Shown: positions 52,902 through 62,132 of the stretch, in pieces
How the letters are laid out: every line of letters starts with the position of its first letter
Position numbering within the stretch: position 1 is the stretch's first letter
Origin: XYD12-FULL-36-8 sp964613805
Lineage (GTDB): Bacteria; Bacteroidota; Ignavibacteria; Ignavibacteriales; Ignavibacteriaceae
Direction: 5' to 3'
Assembly: GCA_964613805.1 (NCBI GenBank)
Contig: CAZTJF010000019.1
Location: forward strand, 22,716 to 86,715
DNA length: 64,000 nt
Notes under the pieces: generated by a model
Databases searched by the model: none
Told to the model about the DNA's origin: nothing
Seen by the model: the letters and a program-made list of their open reading frames with translations, nothing else
Translations under genes and position numbers: made by a program

Positions 52902-53864
52902 ATTCGTTTTCCTCAAATAAAATTCTGCCTGATCCCCCTCACCGATTTCATTTAGTCTTACTGTTTCTCGCTCAAATCTTTCTATATCATGAGTCGAGAA
53001 AATTGATTTCTTGGGATTCACATAATATGAGTTTTCCTGTAACAAGGAGATATCCCTCGAATACTGTTCACTGCCCCAAAACTGCCAGCTTCTGGAATCA
53101 TAATTTATCTTTACTATCTGAAATCCCAAACTATCAGCAAGTAATTGCATTGATTTTTTTGTGTTTAGAAATAAATGTCTTGGAGCATCGAGTGAACACC
53201 AGTTGTGTCTGTACTGATTGAATGCATACGAATCACAAACAGGAATTCTAATCAAAAGATATTTCCCGTCATTCAGCAGCTTGTTTGCTTGCTTCATAAT
53301 TTCAAATGGATGCTTCATATGCTCAAGTGAATGATTAAACATTATCAAGTCATATTTCTCTTTTATATCCGATAAATCTGCTTTCAAAATCTTTAAACCA
53401 TTTTTATAATAGATAGTATCTTTTATAAAAGGATCAACTCCCATCACAAAACCAAATCCCGATTGCTTCATTTTAAACAACAAAATTCCTTTACCGCAGC
53501 CAACATCTAAAATTTTATCTCTGAATCCTATATTGATTAGCTTTAATCTCTTTATATATGTTGGCTCTCCGAAAATCTTCAATAAAATGTTTCCGATAAA
53601 ATTTGAATCTCCCATAGCAGCTTTATCTCGAAAGCGATTGAGCCGCGACTTCAACTTATTTTCAACAGTTTGCTGGTATGTAAAATAATTTTCAGGATAA
53701 AATTTGGATAAATCTTCAGGCGGGTTGATTATCTGTAAACATCCACATTCGAAACATTTCAGGTAGCTAAATTCCTCTCTTGTTCCGAAGTACATTTCGC
53801 GAACTTTGAAAGTTTCATTGTTTTGATTGTTCCCACAAATCTGGCAAGCAATTTCGATTGTCAT
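52896..53864 (-). CDS. SAM-dependent methyltransferase with N-terminal Cys4 motif
   Basis: A 322-aa protein from the ATG at 53862-53864 (a TTG one codon earlier is possible). It has CQICGNN and CFECGC near the N-terminus (likely zinc ribbon), then KILDVGCGKGILLFKMKQSG, a class I SAM-binding core. It shares layout with the protein at 45359. Target unknown; related proteins modify sugars or lipids in surface polysaccharide paths. It follows rarA by 6 nt. Confidence 0.82.
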   Translation of the reverse strand: MTIEIACQICGNNQNNETFKVREMYFGTREEFSYLKCFECGCLQIINPPEDLSKFYPENYFTYQQTVENKLKSRLNRFRDKAAMGDSNFIGNILLKIFGEPTYIKRLKLINIGFRDKILDVGCGKGILLFKMKQSGFGFVMGVDPFIKDTIYYKNGLKILKADLSDIKEKYDLIMFNHSLEHMKHPFEIMKQANKLLNDGKYLLIRIPVCDSYAFNQYRHNWCSLDAPRHLFLNTKKSMQLLADSLGFQIVKINYDSRSWQFWGSEQYSRDISLLQENSYYVNPKKSIFSTHDIERFERETVRLNEIGEGDQAEFYLRKTNL

Positions 53865-53870
53865 CAATGA

Positions 53871-55163
53871 CTAATACTTTTTTCTATCTTTCCACAAATA
53901 TTTTAACCATTCTCTCAATTTCTTTTCTTGTCCAATCTCAGTAGGAAAATAATACTGAACATTTCGGAAATTTTCGGGGAGATATGTTTCATCAAGAAAG
54001 TGATTTTCATATTCATGAGGATATTTATACTCTTTACCATAACCTATTTCTTTCATCAATTTTGTCGGCGCATTCCTCAGATGCATTGGGACAGGGTACA
54101 AAGGTTTATTGCGAACATCTGACAGTGCACCTTCAATACCCAAATATGCAGCATTGCTTTTAGGACAAGAAGCCAAGTAAGTTGTACATTGTGCTAAAAT
54201 TATTCTTGCCTCAGGCATTCCAATTTTATGTATTGCGGAAAACGCTGATTCAGCCAACACTAAAGCATTTGGAGATGCATTACCAATATCTTCGGATGCA
54301 AGAACGACTAATCTTCTTGCAATAAAAAGTGGATCTTCACCTCCTTCGAGCATTCTCGCAAGCCAATAAAGTGCAGCATCAGGGTCACTGCCGCGCACAC
54401 TTTTAATAAATGCTGAAATGACATTGTAATGTTCTTCACCGTCTTTATCATACAAAATATTTTTCTTCTGAATAACATTTTCTAAAACTTCTTTACTAAT
54501 ACTAATCGGCTGATTTTCAATCTCTCCCGTAACTGAAGCTTCGAGAATGTTAAGCATTATCCTTGCATCTCCGCCTGAAAGGAAAATAAGAAAGTCTACA
54601 TCAATCTCTTTCATTTTTAATGATGATAAAAATTCATCATTATGCAATGCAAAATCTAAAATGTTCTGCAGATCATTCTTTGTTAATGGTTCAAGCACAA
54701 AAACTCTTGCTCGCGAACGAAGCGCCGGTATCACTTCGAAACTTGGATTTTCTGTTGTTGCGCCTATGAGTGTTATCAACCCGGATTCAACAGCATTCAG
54801 CAGCGCATCTTGCTGTGCCTTATTGAACCGATGTATTTCATCAATAAAAAGAATTGTTTTTTTGTTTTGAAGTTTATTAAGATTGGCAATTTCAATGATA
54901 CTGCGAATTTCTTTCACTCCGGATGATACTGCATTAATCTGATGAAAATCAGAATTGGTTTGATTTGCTATAATTCTGGCGATTGTAGTTTTTCCGGAAC
55001 CTGGGGGACCCCAAAGAATGAAAGAACTAAGCAAATCTTTTTCGATCATTTGTCGAATAGGTTTGCCGGGTCCTATGAGTTCCTGCTGTCCTTGAAATTC
55101 ATTTAAAGTTTTAGGGCGTGCCCGTTCAGCTAATGGAATTTGTGGTATTTGAATTTTAGACAT
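53871..55163 (-). CDS. rarA: Replication-associated recombination protein A (RarA/MgsA)
   Basis: An AAA+ ATPase acting at stalled forks. The 430-aa protein has Walker A GPPGSGKTTIAR, Walker B FIDEIHRFNKAQQDAL and sensor 1 GATTENPSFEV, followed by the C-terminal tetramerisation region with IKSVRGSDPDAALYWLARML and YPVPMHLRNAPTKLMKEIGYG. All family hallmarks are present. It is preceded by ftsB-like and ddl genes. Confidence 0.97.
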   Translation of the reverse strand: MSKIQIPQIPLAERARPKTLNEFQGQQELIGPGKPIRQMIEKDLLSSFILWGPPGSGKTTIARIIANQTNSDFHQINAVSSGVKEIRSIIEIANLNKLQNKKTILFIDEIHRFNKAQQDALLNAVESGLITLIGATTENPSFEVIPALRSRARVFVLEPLTKNDLQNILDFALHNDEFLSSLKMKEIDVDFLIFLSGGDARIMLNILEASVTGEIENQPISISKEVLENVIQKKNILYDKDGEEHYNVISAFIKSVRGSDPDAALYWLARMLEGGEDPLFIARRLVVLASEDIGNASPNALVLAESAFSAIHKIGMPEARIILAQCTTYLASCPKSNAAYLGIEGALSDVRNKPLYPVPMHLRNAPTKLMKEIGYGKEYKYPHEYENHFLDETYLPENFRNVQYYFPTEIGQEKKLREWLKYLWKDRKKY

Positions 55164-55192
55164 TGAAATTTTAACTCGTCAAGAAGAATTGT

Positions 55193-55477
55193 TTATTTCT
55201 CCTCGACTTTGATAACTTTTTCTCCTTTTTTCATCATACCATATTTTTCGCGTGCTACTTGTTCAATCTTAGCCGGATTTTTTTTTTCAAGCGAATCTAT
55301 TTCTGCCTCACGATTTTTATTTTCAAGCTCTTTCGACTTAACTTCCTTGTTCAATTGATTCACTTCGCTTTTTAATTTTAAGTATTTGATGAATCCGGAT
55401 TCATTGAAAATAAGAAAACCTATTCCTATCAATACAACAATAATGAATATGTAACGAAGTAATTTATTCTTCTTCAT
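55193..55477 (-). CDS. FtsB/DivIC-like septum formation protein
   Basis: A 94-aa bitopic protein. It has one membrane helix (about 9-26), then a coiled coil (LKSEVNQLNKEVKSKELENKNRE-type heptads, about 34-65) and a conserved end (ARKYGMMKKGEKVIK-like; sequence shows EQVAREKYGMMKKGEKVI). FtsB/DivIC is a divisome linker. The ATG at 55475-55477 overlaps the ddl stop (TGATG). The link with ddl fits a division and cell wall cluster. Confidence 0.85.
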   Translation of the reverse strand: MKKNKLLRYIFIIVVLIGIGFLIFNESGFIKYLKLKSEVNQLNKEVKSKELENKNREAEIDSLEKKNPAKIEQVAREKYGMMKKGEKVIKVEEK

Positions 55478-56481
55478 CACTTTAAACTTAAGGTTATTAT
55501 TTTTTCAATTAACTCTTCAAAGGAAATTCCTATAGCTTTTGCCATCTTCGGAACAAGACTTGTCGAAGTCATTCCAGGCAAAGTATTTACTTCCAGACAG
55601 TATGGTTTCATATCATTTGTTAAGCGAAAATCGGCTCGGCTGTAAACTTCACAGCCAAGAGAAATATGAGCAGCTAGAGCCTGTTCTTGAATTTTCTTAG
55701 CAGTATCTAAAGGAATTTCCGCCGGAACTATGTAATCGCTCATTCCGCTTGTGTATTTGCATTCATAATCATAAACATTATGCTTTGGTCTAATTTCGAG
55801 AACAGGTAATGGTTCATTATCCAATACTGCCACAGTAACTTCATGCCCTTCAATAAATTCTTCAACAAGAATTCTGTTAGAATAACTTTTAGCGAGGTCA
55901 AATGCAGCAGGAATCTGATCTTCGCTTTTACAAATCGTCACTCCAACTGTCGAACCTTGATCATTTGGTTTTACAACACATGGAAAACCCAAGTCACTTT
56001 TAATCTTCTCGGTTAAATCTGGATAATTATTATGATTATTCTCAATTGTTATCCACTTAGGAGTAACAACATTGTAGTGTTGGAATAAAATCTTCGACAT
56101 AATTTTATCCATAGCCAAAGCACTCGCCAAAATATTTGAACCGGTGTACTTAATTCCTCGTAATTCCAAAAGCGACTGAATTGTTCCATCTTCTCCCCAC
56201 TTGCCGTGCATTGCAAGAAATGCTATGTCAACATTATCAAAAAGTTTAGAGTTTACTGCTCTTACATAATTTGAATTTGAAATTTTTGTAAAATCTTCTT
56301 GTGAAAAAAAAACGCTTTTGTCTTTTGGTTGATTTATTCCATAGGCAGGATCAATCAAAATTGGATCACAGCCAAGAGATAATAAAGCTTTATAGATTGA
56401 TTGTCCGCTTGATTTTGAAACATCTCTTTCAGGAGATGTTCCTCCAAGTAAAACAGCAATTTTCAATTCACGAATGTTCAT
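55477..56481 (-). CDS. ddl: D-alanine--D-alanine ligase
   Basis: Ddl joins two D-Ala for peptidoglycan precursor synthesis. The 334 residues show AVLLGGTSPERDVSKSSGQ, HGKWGEDGTIQSLLELRGI, VKPNDQGSTVGVTIC, EFIEGHEVTVAVL and CLEVNTLPGMTSTSLVP. Length is normal. The ligase is the first gene of a set with the ftsB-like gene and rarA. The 155-bp stretch upstream (56482-56637) shows nothing clear. Confidence 0.97.
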   Translation of the reverse strand: MNIRELKIAVLLGGTSPERDVSKSSGQSIYKALLSLGCDPILIDPAYGINQPKDKSVFFSQEDFTKISNSNYVRAVNSKLFDNVDIAFLAMHGKWGEDGTIQSLLELRGIKYTGSNILASALAMDKIMSKILFQHYNVVTPKWITIENNHNNYPDLTEKIKSDLGFPCVVKPNDQGSTVGVTICKSEDQIPAAFDLAKSYSNRILVEEFIEGHEVTVAVLDNEPLPVLEIRPKHNVYDYECKYTSGMSDYIVPAEIPLDTAKKIQEQALAAHISLGCEVYSRADFRLTNDMKPYCLEVNTLPGMTSTSLVPKMAKAIGISFEELIEKIITLSLK

Positions 56482-56637
56482 ATTTAGAATTATGTATGAA
56501 TGAGTTTAGTTGAAGCGATAATTTATCTTTCGCAATGGAAAGATTACAAATCCAGTTTCTCTGCATAGCTTGATTTGTTCGCTTAGAAATTAGGTTTGTT
56601 TTCAAAATCCTATCGTCATTAGACGCATTGAACTTTG

Positions 56638-57294
56638 TCAAAAAATATTTCTAATATCCTGTTCGATTGAATAAGTTTCTTTTGAAATTTTTAATAACTC
56701 TTGCACTCTTTCTACATGCAATTCTTTTTCACCGCCCAATAATCTTGCAAGAAAAATTATTTTAGCAGAATGCTCGAGCTTTTCCATTTTATAATAAGTA
56801 TCTTTCAAATTCTTTCCCATCGTAACTGCTCCATGGTTCTGAAGTAAAAGTGCCCAGCTATAATTCACATACGGTTCTAATGTTTTGGTAAGGTTTTCAG
56901 TTGAGGGAGTTGCATACTCACAAAGAGGAATTTTTCCCAAACTTAAAATAACTTCGGGAAGAATGTGCTTTGTTAATCCCTCACTATGCACCGCAAACGC
57001 AGATGCATAAATAGGATGACAATGAACCACAGCATTTACTTCTGGTCGTTTAGCATATACATAAAGATGTAATTTATATTCTGTGGAAACTTTGCCAGTA
57101 CCGTTTAGAACTTTGCCTGTAGTATCAATCTCCAAAATATCATCGGTTGTAACAACTCCTTTGCAAATACCTGAGCGTGTAATCAAAAAAGTGTTTGGAG
57201 ATTTTCTAACTGAAATGTTTCCATCATAAGCTGAAACAAATTTATTTTCATAAACTTTTCTGCAGACCTGAACAAGATCTTCAATTAAAGACAT
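56638..57294 (-). CDS. Class II aldolase/adducin family protein
   Basis: A 218-aa protein of the L-fuculose-1-phosphate aldolase family. Zinc-site residues are E72 (STEYKLH), H91 and H93 (HCHP), plus a third His in NHGAVTMG. GNISVRKS near 26-33 binds phosphate. Substrate cannot be told from sequence (fuculose-P, rhamnulose-P, ribulose-P epimerase and methylthioribulose-P dehydratase are all in the family). It overlaps the upstream Gfo/Idh/MocA gene by 10 nt, so they likely work in one sugar path. Confidence 0.88.
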   Translation of the reverse strand: MSLIEDLVQVCRKVYENKFVSAYDGNISVRKSPNTFLITRSGICKGVVTTDDILEIDTTGKVLNGTGKVSTEYKLHLYVYAKRPEVNAVVHCHPIYASAFAVHSEGLTKHILPEVILSLGKIPLCEYATPSTENLTKTLEPYVNYSWALLLQNHGAVTMGKNLKDTYYKMEKLEHSAKIIFLARLLGGEKELHVERVQELLKISKETYSIEQDIRNIF

Positions 57295-58277
57295 TTCGAT
57301 TCCAACTCTTCCATTAATTTCATGTTGATGTAACCATCGTAACCTGTAACGTGAGGTACCTCACTATTCAGAAAAGATTTTTGAACTGATTTGAGAAGAT
57401 TCAACTGTTTATTTCCGGTTTTTCTAAAAGCTTTTTTCCCTTCACCATCTAAGAGAATTGTTAGTTTAGCGGGAAGTAACCTTCTGCCAATTAAATTATC
57501 TAAACTCAATGCGCCTTTGTGTCCGAGAACCTCAATCCTATTAAATGATTTTTTACTGTTGAATGAAACGTTGAAAAATCCGTATCCTCCATTTTGGAAT
57601 TTTACAATTGCACAAGAAAAATCTTCAACTTCGCTTTTATAAATAATATTGTCCAGCACACCGTGAATGCTCACAATTTCACCACCCAAATATCTTAGCA
57701 AGTCAATCATGTGAGTTCCGAGGTCTCTTAAAGCTCCGCCGCCGCTTTCACCTTTCTTAAATCTAAAATTACTGCCGGGAGGAGCATCAATATTAAAATT
57801 TAAATTTATCGAAACAATTTTCCCCAGCATTTGATTTTCAACTATTTCCTTCGCCTTAATTACTAGAGGATGAAAACGATAAACATAATTAACTGAAAGC
57901 AGAACATTATTCTGCTCACATGCTTTAATCATTTCTTCTGCTTCAATAGCGGTCATAGCCAGAGGTTTATCGCATAAAATATGTTTCCCTGCTTCTGCTG
58001 CTTTTAACACTTGCTGATAATGATTGATATTTGCGCTTGAAACATAAACTGCATCAATGCCGGATTTGAGAAATGCATCGTACTCATTGAAATATTTTTC
58101 AACTCCAAATTTATCGGCAAGAGATTTTGCGCGATTCAGATCATTGCTATAAAGTGCGGTGACAACACTTTTCCGCAGAAGTTTAACTGTCGGAATAAAG
58201 CTTTGCTCTGCAAATCTTCCACATCCGGCGACTCCCCATTTTAATTTTTTCGTATAGCTTTTTCGAATCTTAATCAT
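57285..58277 (-). CDS. Gfo/Idh/MocA family oxidoreductase
   Basis: A 330-aa NAD(P)-dependent sugar or inositol dehydrogenase-like protein. N-terminal Rossmann: WGVAGCGRFAEQSFIP; the CDKPLAMT motif (EKP-like); and GGGALRDLGTHMIDLLRYLG near the catalytic His. Substrate unknown. It is 1 nt after metF and overlaps the aldolase gene, so the three are probably co-transcribed. Confidence 0.9.
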   Translation of the reverse strand: MIKIRKSYTKKLKWGVAGCGRFAEQSFIPTVKLLRKSVVTALYSNDLNRAKSLADKFGVEKYFNEYDAFLKSGIDAVYVSSANINHYQQVLKAAEAGKHILCDKPLAMTAIEAEEMIKACEQNNVLLSVNYVYRFHPLVIKAKEIVENQMLGKIVSINLNFNIDAPPGSNFRFKKGESGGGALRDLGTHMIDLLRYLGGEIVSIHGVLDNIIYKSEVEDFSCAIVKFQNGGYGFFNVSFNSKKSFNRIEVLGHKGALSLDNLIGRRLLPAKLTILLDGEGKKAFRKTGNKQLNLLKSVQKSFLNSEVPHVTGYDGYINMKLMEELESKCL

Positions 58278-58278
58278 T

Positions 58279-59238
58279 TTAATTCTTGAAGAATTTTAAT
58301 CGCTTCATTAGTTTTTTAATCGGAGTGGAATTTTGCATAATATAAAAGTGTACGCTCGGTACATTGTTATTTAACAATTCTTCGACTTGTTTTGCTGCCC
58401 ATTCTACCCCCACATCCAGAACATGTTCAGGACGTGCTGAGTTGACTTCATCAACAAATTCATCCGGTAAACTCACATAAAAATTCTTTGGAATGTTTAT
58501 TAGATGGGATTTTGCTGTTAAGATTTTTAATCCTGGAATGATAGGTGCTGTTATTCCCTCCTTTTTGCAAAGATTAACATATTCAAAATAAACTTTATTA
58601 TCGAAGAACATTTGAGTCACGACATAATCAGCTCCAGAATCTAGTTTTTCTTTACAGAATCTTATATCGGTTTTTAAGCTTGGTGCTTCAAAATGTTTCT
58701 CCGGATAACCGCCGACTCCCACACAAAAATTAGACGGCTTAGCATCAAGCAAACTGTCCTCTAAATATTTACCTCTATTCATATTAACTATTTGCTTAAC
58801 AAGATCTGAGGTTGTTTTATTAGCGCTTCTGCCTTCAGGAATTGGTTTTTCATAGGCAGTATCATCTCCACGTACAGCAAGAACATTCTGAATTCCAAGG
58901 TAATTCAGTTCAATTAGAAAATCTTCAGTTTCCTCTCTAGTAAATCCTTTCATAAGAATATGCGGTACTGCATCAATGTTATACTTATTTTGTATGAGTG
59001 CACAAATTCCCAATGTGCCTGGTCTTTTCCTTTTTATTTTTTTCTTAATTCCGTGCGGTGTTTCTTCGTAAACAACCTCTGCTGAGTGACTTGTAATATC
59101 AATGAATGGAGGTTTGTACTTCATTAAATCATCAAGTACTGATAAAATACCATAAATATCGCCGCCTCGTTTTGGCGGAATGATTTCAAAACTGATTAGC
59201 GGTTCTTTTGCTTTTGCTAAATGCTCTATTACTTTCAT
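58279..59238 (-). CDS. metF: Methylenetetrahydrofolate reductase
   Basis: A flavoprotein reducing 5,10-methylene-THF to 5-methyl-THF for methionine synthesis. The 319-aa sequence has SFEIIPPKRGGDI, DITSHSAE, NVLAVRGDD, CVGVGGYPEKH and YVVTQMFFDNKVYF, matching MetF. It is slightly longer than the E. coli enzyme, with a C-terminal extension near 290-319 rich in basic residues. The linkage to sugar genes downstream is by spacing only. Confidence 0.94.
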   Translation of the reverse strand: MKVIEHLAKAKEPLISFEIIPPKRGGDIYGILSVLDDLMKYKPPFIDITSHSAEVVYEETPHGIKKKIKRKRPGTLGICALIQNKYNIDAVPHILMKGFTREETEDFLIELNYLGIQNVLAVRGDDTAYEKPIPEGRSANKTTSDLVKQIVNMNRGKYLEDSLLDAKPSNFCVGVGGYPEKHFEAPSLKTDIRFCKEKLDSGADYVVTQMFFDNKVYFEYVNLCKKEGITAPIIPGLKILTAKSHLINIPKNFYVSLPDEFVDEVNSARPEHVLDVGVEWAAKQVEELLNNNVPSVHFYIMQNSTPIKKLMKRLKFFKN

Positions 59239-59556
59239 TAAGTCCTAATATTTTTTTGCTTGGCTAATTTAATACAATTATGAATAAACTGCATAGAAAT
59301 TGAAACGCAGAAAAAGATTGATTGATCGAATATGCATGAAAGAATATTTCGTCCCTTACGAGACTTGAATTTATAATAGATTCTATTTTCTATATATATT
59401 TAGTCCTTAACAGGACTAATAATAAAAACCAAATTAGAATAAACACATCATGTCCCGATAGAAACAATATATTTGTAGAACTTTTAGAAGTTGATTAATA
59501 AAAAGTCCCAGCGGGACGATATATCTTGATCAATTTCGGATGGACAGGATATAATA
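59239..59556. repeat. Intergenic cluster of degenerate GTCCC/GGGAC palindromes
   Basis: In this 318-bp gene-free stretch four related palindromic elements lie within 170 bp: GTCCCTTACGAGAC (59351-59364), AGTCCTTAACAGGACT (59402-59417), GTCCCGATAGAAAC (59452-59465) and GTCCCAGCGGGAC (59505-59517). ATATATTTGTAGAAC follows the third copy. Copies two and four are perfect or near-perfect palindromes. They resemble REP-like elements that I recall from other Bacteroidota, but this was not checked. No transposase is nearby. Confidence 0.7.
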
Positions 59557-62007
59557 TTACTTCTTAACAATTTTAAAAAGCTTGTTCTTACTACTTTTTA
59601 TTGATTGTTCATCCGTTCTAATTATAACATAATTTCCTCGCAGCCACATTTCAGACATGTCACGGTAATGATCACTCATAAAGTTTCCGGATTGCCCTGT
59701 GGTCAGAATCATGTGGAATTCATCTGGTTTTGCAAAATCAAAAATATATCTCATCGTTGGTCCGAGAATGTTATCAAACTGTCCGTGATCGAATAACGGA
59801 TAAGATTTGATTCCCTCTTTAAATCCGTATTCAGTATTGAACAATGTTGTTCCATCGCCACCAACACTGAAGGGACCAATGTTTATAAATTTATCCAATA
59901 AAGAAGAAGCACCGCTAAAGGAATGTTTGAATGTCGCTTTGTGCAAACTTCCCCACTGCCAATTTTTTATATCTTTGCTGTAATTATTTTCCAAATCGCT
60001 TAAAGCATCAACCAAACTTTTTCTGATTATATCATTTTTAGTTTCGATCTTGGGAGTGGCAATGTTATCAAACCACGAATTGGATGAATCAGCAAACATC
60101 TTTAGTGTAACTCTGTATGGAACATTGGCGACAAAAACATATTCGTTAAAAATATCGTTACCCATTTCATCAAGTAAAGTATTTTTAAGAAAATAATCTA
60201 AGAACATCGCATAGATGGCTGGAACCTGACTAAACTCGTTCATCTCATAATCCCACTGCTTAAACATCTGAAGAGCAGAATTTAAATTTGCATCTACTAC
60301 TTTTATTCCCTCAAATGAATTTAATATATGCTTCACTATCTTCTCTGCGTAAGGCGAAGTTATATCCATTTGATATTTTTTGTAATCTTCTACAGAATGC
60401 TTTTCCTTCGATGTGAGTAAATAATTGATTCTCTCTGAACGTGATGAAGGTTCCCAAATATTTGAAATGTGATACTTAAAATCTTTAAACACTTTGTTAT
60501 TTGCCGTTGCAATATAATTTGTGGGAGGATTTAGAAATGATGGTACTTCACTTATTGAAACAATTCCCTTCCAATCGTATTTATCTGTAGTGCCATCATA
60601 AATGAAAGTTGGGCTTACGGAATTTCTTATAGGCAGTTTGCCGCCAAACATGTAACCAATATTTCCCGATTTATCAGCATAAACAAAATTTTGACCGGGC
60701 AATCCATAATATTGAAAAGCTGACTTAAACTCATTCCAATTCTTTGCTTTGTTAATTGAATAAAAAGCATAAAGTTCATCGCTGAAATCTGATCCGAGCC
60801 AGCGCATGCTGATCGGTATCGAACTCTTACTCTCCGGATATAATTCTGTGAATGGATGAATGTCTGAGATGACTGGACCTCGGTGGGTTGACTTAATCTC
60901 AAACACAACTTCTTTTTGATTTTTAACTTTAACTGTGTCTTTTATAATGTCTAAGTTCTTCCACTCACCATTTAATAAATATTTTTTTTGTGTTGAATCA
61001 AATTTCTCAATATAGAAATCAGCATCATCAAGCATGATGTTGGTAACACCCCAGGAAATATTTTGATTCTTGCCAACAACAACTGCAGGCGCACCGGGAA
61101 TTGTGAATCCTTCAACTTTCCAATCATCGCCGCGGATAACAGCAGCATACCAACGACTTGGAGCGCTGAAATGTAAGTGAGTATCGTTTGCAATTATCGG
61201 GAAACCTGATGAAGATTTTTTTCCATTAACCACCCAATTGTTTGAACCAAGATGAGTTCCGGACATTCCCATAAACTCCCGGAACTGCTTATCAACTTCG
61301 ACAATTGATCTGCTTATGTTGGGAAGATTTTTTAATCCTATTGGCAGTATAAATTGTGAATTCTCAGCATAATCGGGAAGTATTTCCAAAACTTTTTGTT
61401 CTCCGAATTTTTGAACAAGAGCAGAGAAAGTAAAATCAATCCACCAGCTTATGTTTAATTCCCAAGCCATCATTCTTCCTACCATCAGGCTATGTTCGGG
61501 TTTCCATTCTTCTGGATCGTAACCAAGAACATCAAATTCGGCAGGATATTTTCCCTTTGCATTATGAATGTAAAGATTTACTCCTCTTGCATAAGCATTT
61601 AACAAACTAAGAGATTTTGCATTTATGTTTTTAATATTTCTCTCAACAATTCTTTTTAATCCAACAGTGCGAAACATTTTATCGAAAGGAATTGACTTTT
61701 CACCCATGACTTCACTTAATCTTCCTTCGCCTGCTCGTCTGATAATATCCATTGTAAAAAGTCTGTCTTGCGCGTGAACATATCCCAAAACGAAAGCAGC
61801 GTCTTCCTCAGTTTTAGCAATGATATATGGAATTGCCATACTGTCGCGGTAAATATGAATATCAGCAGAAATTTCGGAATTGTTTATCTCTCCTTCATAT
61901 TCAGGCAGAGAGGAATTTAGGATGTTATAAAAAATAATTCCGCTTACAATTAATAGAACGATAAAAGAAAGAGAAACTCCAATTAATATTTTAATCCATT
62001 TTGGCAT
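59557..62007 (-). CDS. Penicillin acylase family protein (Ntn hydrolase)
   Basis: An 816-aa protein with an N-terminal membrane anchor or signal (about 6-28). The catalytic serine is predicted at Ser255 in HLGSNNWVV, the position where autocleavage makes it the N-terminus of the beta chain; the conserved upstream YGYVHAQDRLFTMDIIRR and downstream GAPAVVVGKNQNISWGVTN and GFTIPG patterns agree. The family hydrolyses amides such as penicillin G or acyl-homoserine lactones; the substrate here is not known. It probably acts in the periplasm. It stands alone. Confidence 0.9.
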   Translation of the reverse strand: MPKWIKILIGVSLSFIVLLIVSGIIFYNILNSSLPEYEGEINNSEISADIHIYRDSMAIPYIIAKTEEDAAFVLGYVHAQDRLFTMDIIRRAGEGRLSEVMGEKSIPFDKMFRTVGLKRIVERNIKNINAKSLSLLNAYARGVNLYIHNAKGKYPAEFDVLGYDPEEWKPEHSLMVGRMMAWELNISWWIDFTFSALVQKFGEQKVLEILPDYAENSQFILPIGLKNLPNISRSIVEVDKQFREFMGMSGTHLGSNNWVVNGKKSSSGFPIIANDTHLHFSAPSRWYAAVIRGDDWKVEGFTIPGAPAVVVGKNQNISWGVTNIMLDDADFYIEKFDSTQKKYLLNGEWKNLDIIKDTVKVKNQKEVVFEIKSTHRGPVISDIHPFTELYPESKSSIPISMRWLGSDFSDELYAFYSINKAKNWNEFKSAFQYYGLPGQNFVYADKSGNIGYMFGGKLPIRNSVSPTFIYDGTTDKYDWKGIVSISEVPSFLNPPTNYIATANNKVFKDFKYHISNIWEPSSRSERINYLLTSKEKHSVEDYKKYQMDITSPYAEKIVKHILNSFEGIKVVDANLNSALQMFKQWDYEMNEFSQVPAIYAMFLDYFLKNTLLDEMGNDIFNEYVFVANVPYRVTLKMFADSSNSWFDNIATPKIETKNDIIRKSLVDALSDLENNYSKDIKNWQWGSLHKATFKHSFSGASSLLDKFINIGPFSVGGDGTTLFNTEYGFKEGIKSYPLFDHGQFDNILGPTMRYIFDFAKPDEFHMILTTGQSGNFMSDHYRDMSEMWLRGNYVIIRTDEQSIKSSKNKLFKIVKK

Positions 62008-62049
62008 TTTAATTCATTTTTTTAATGTTCTAAAATAAAAAAGCGGAGG

Positions 62050-62057
62050 TATATTTG
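62050..62057 (+). promoter_or_regulatory. Candidate -7 box for the YchF-like gene
   Basis: TATATTTG is a perfect match to TAnnTTTG, about 75 nt before the ATG at 62133. At 19 nt upstream the sequence is TTC (62028-62030), a two-of-three match to the -33 TTG. Confidence 0.4.
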
Positions 62058-62132
62058 AAGCATAAAAAAAGTATTTTTAATAAACGATTTTTAAGTTATA
62101 AATTATACTAATAATTCTATTTAGGAAATTAT

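Noticed and set aside
59351..59517. Array-like repeats considered as a CRISPR
   Set aside because: The units are short, differ from each other and are not regularly spaced; no cas gene is near.
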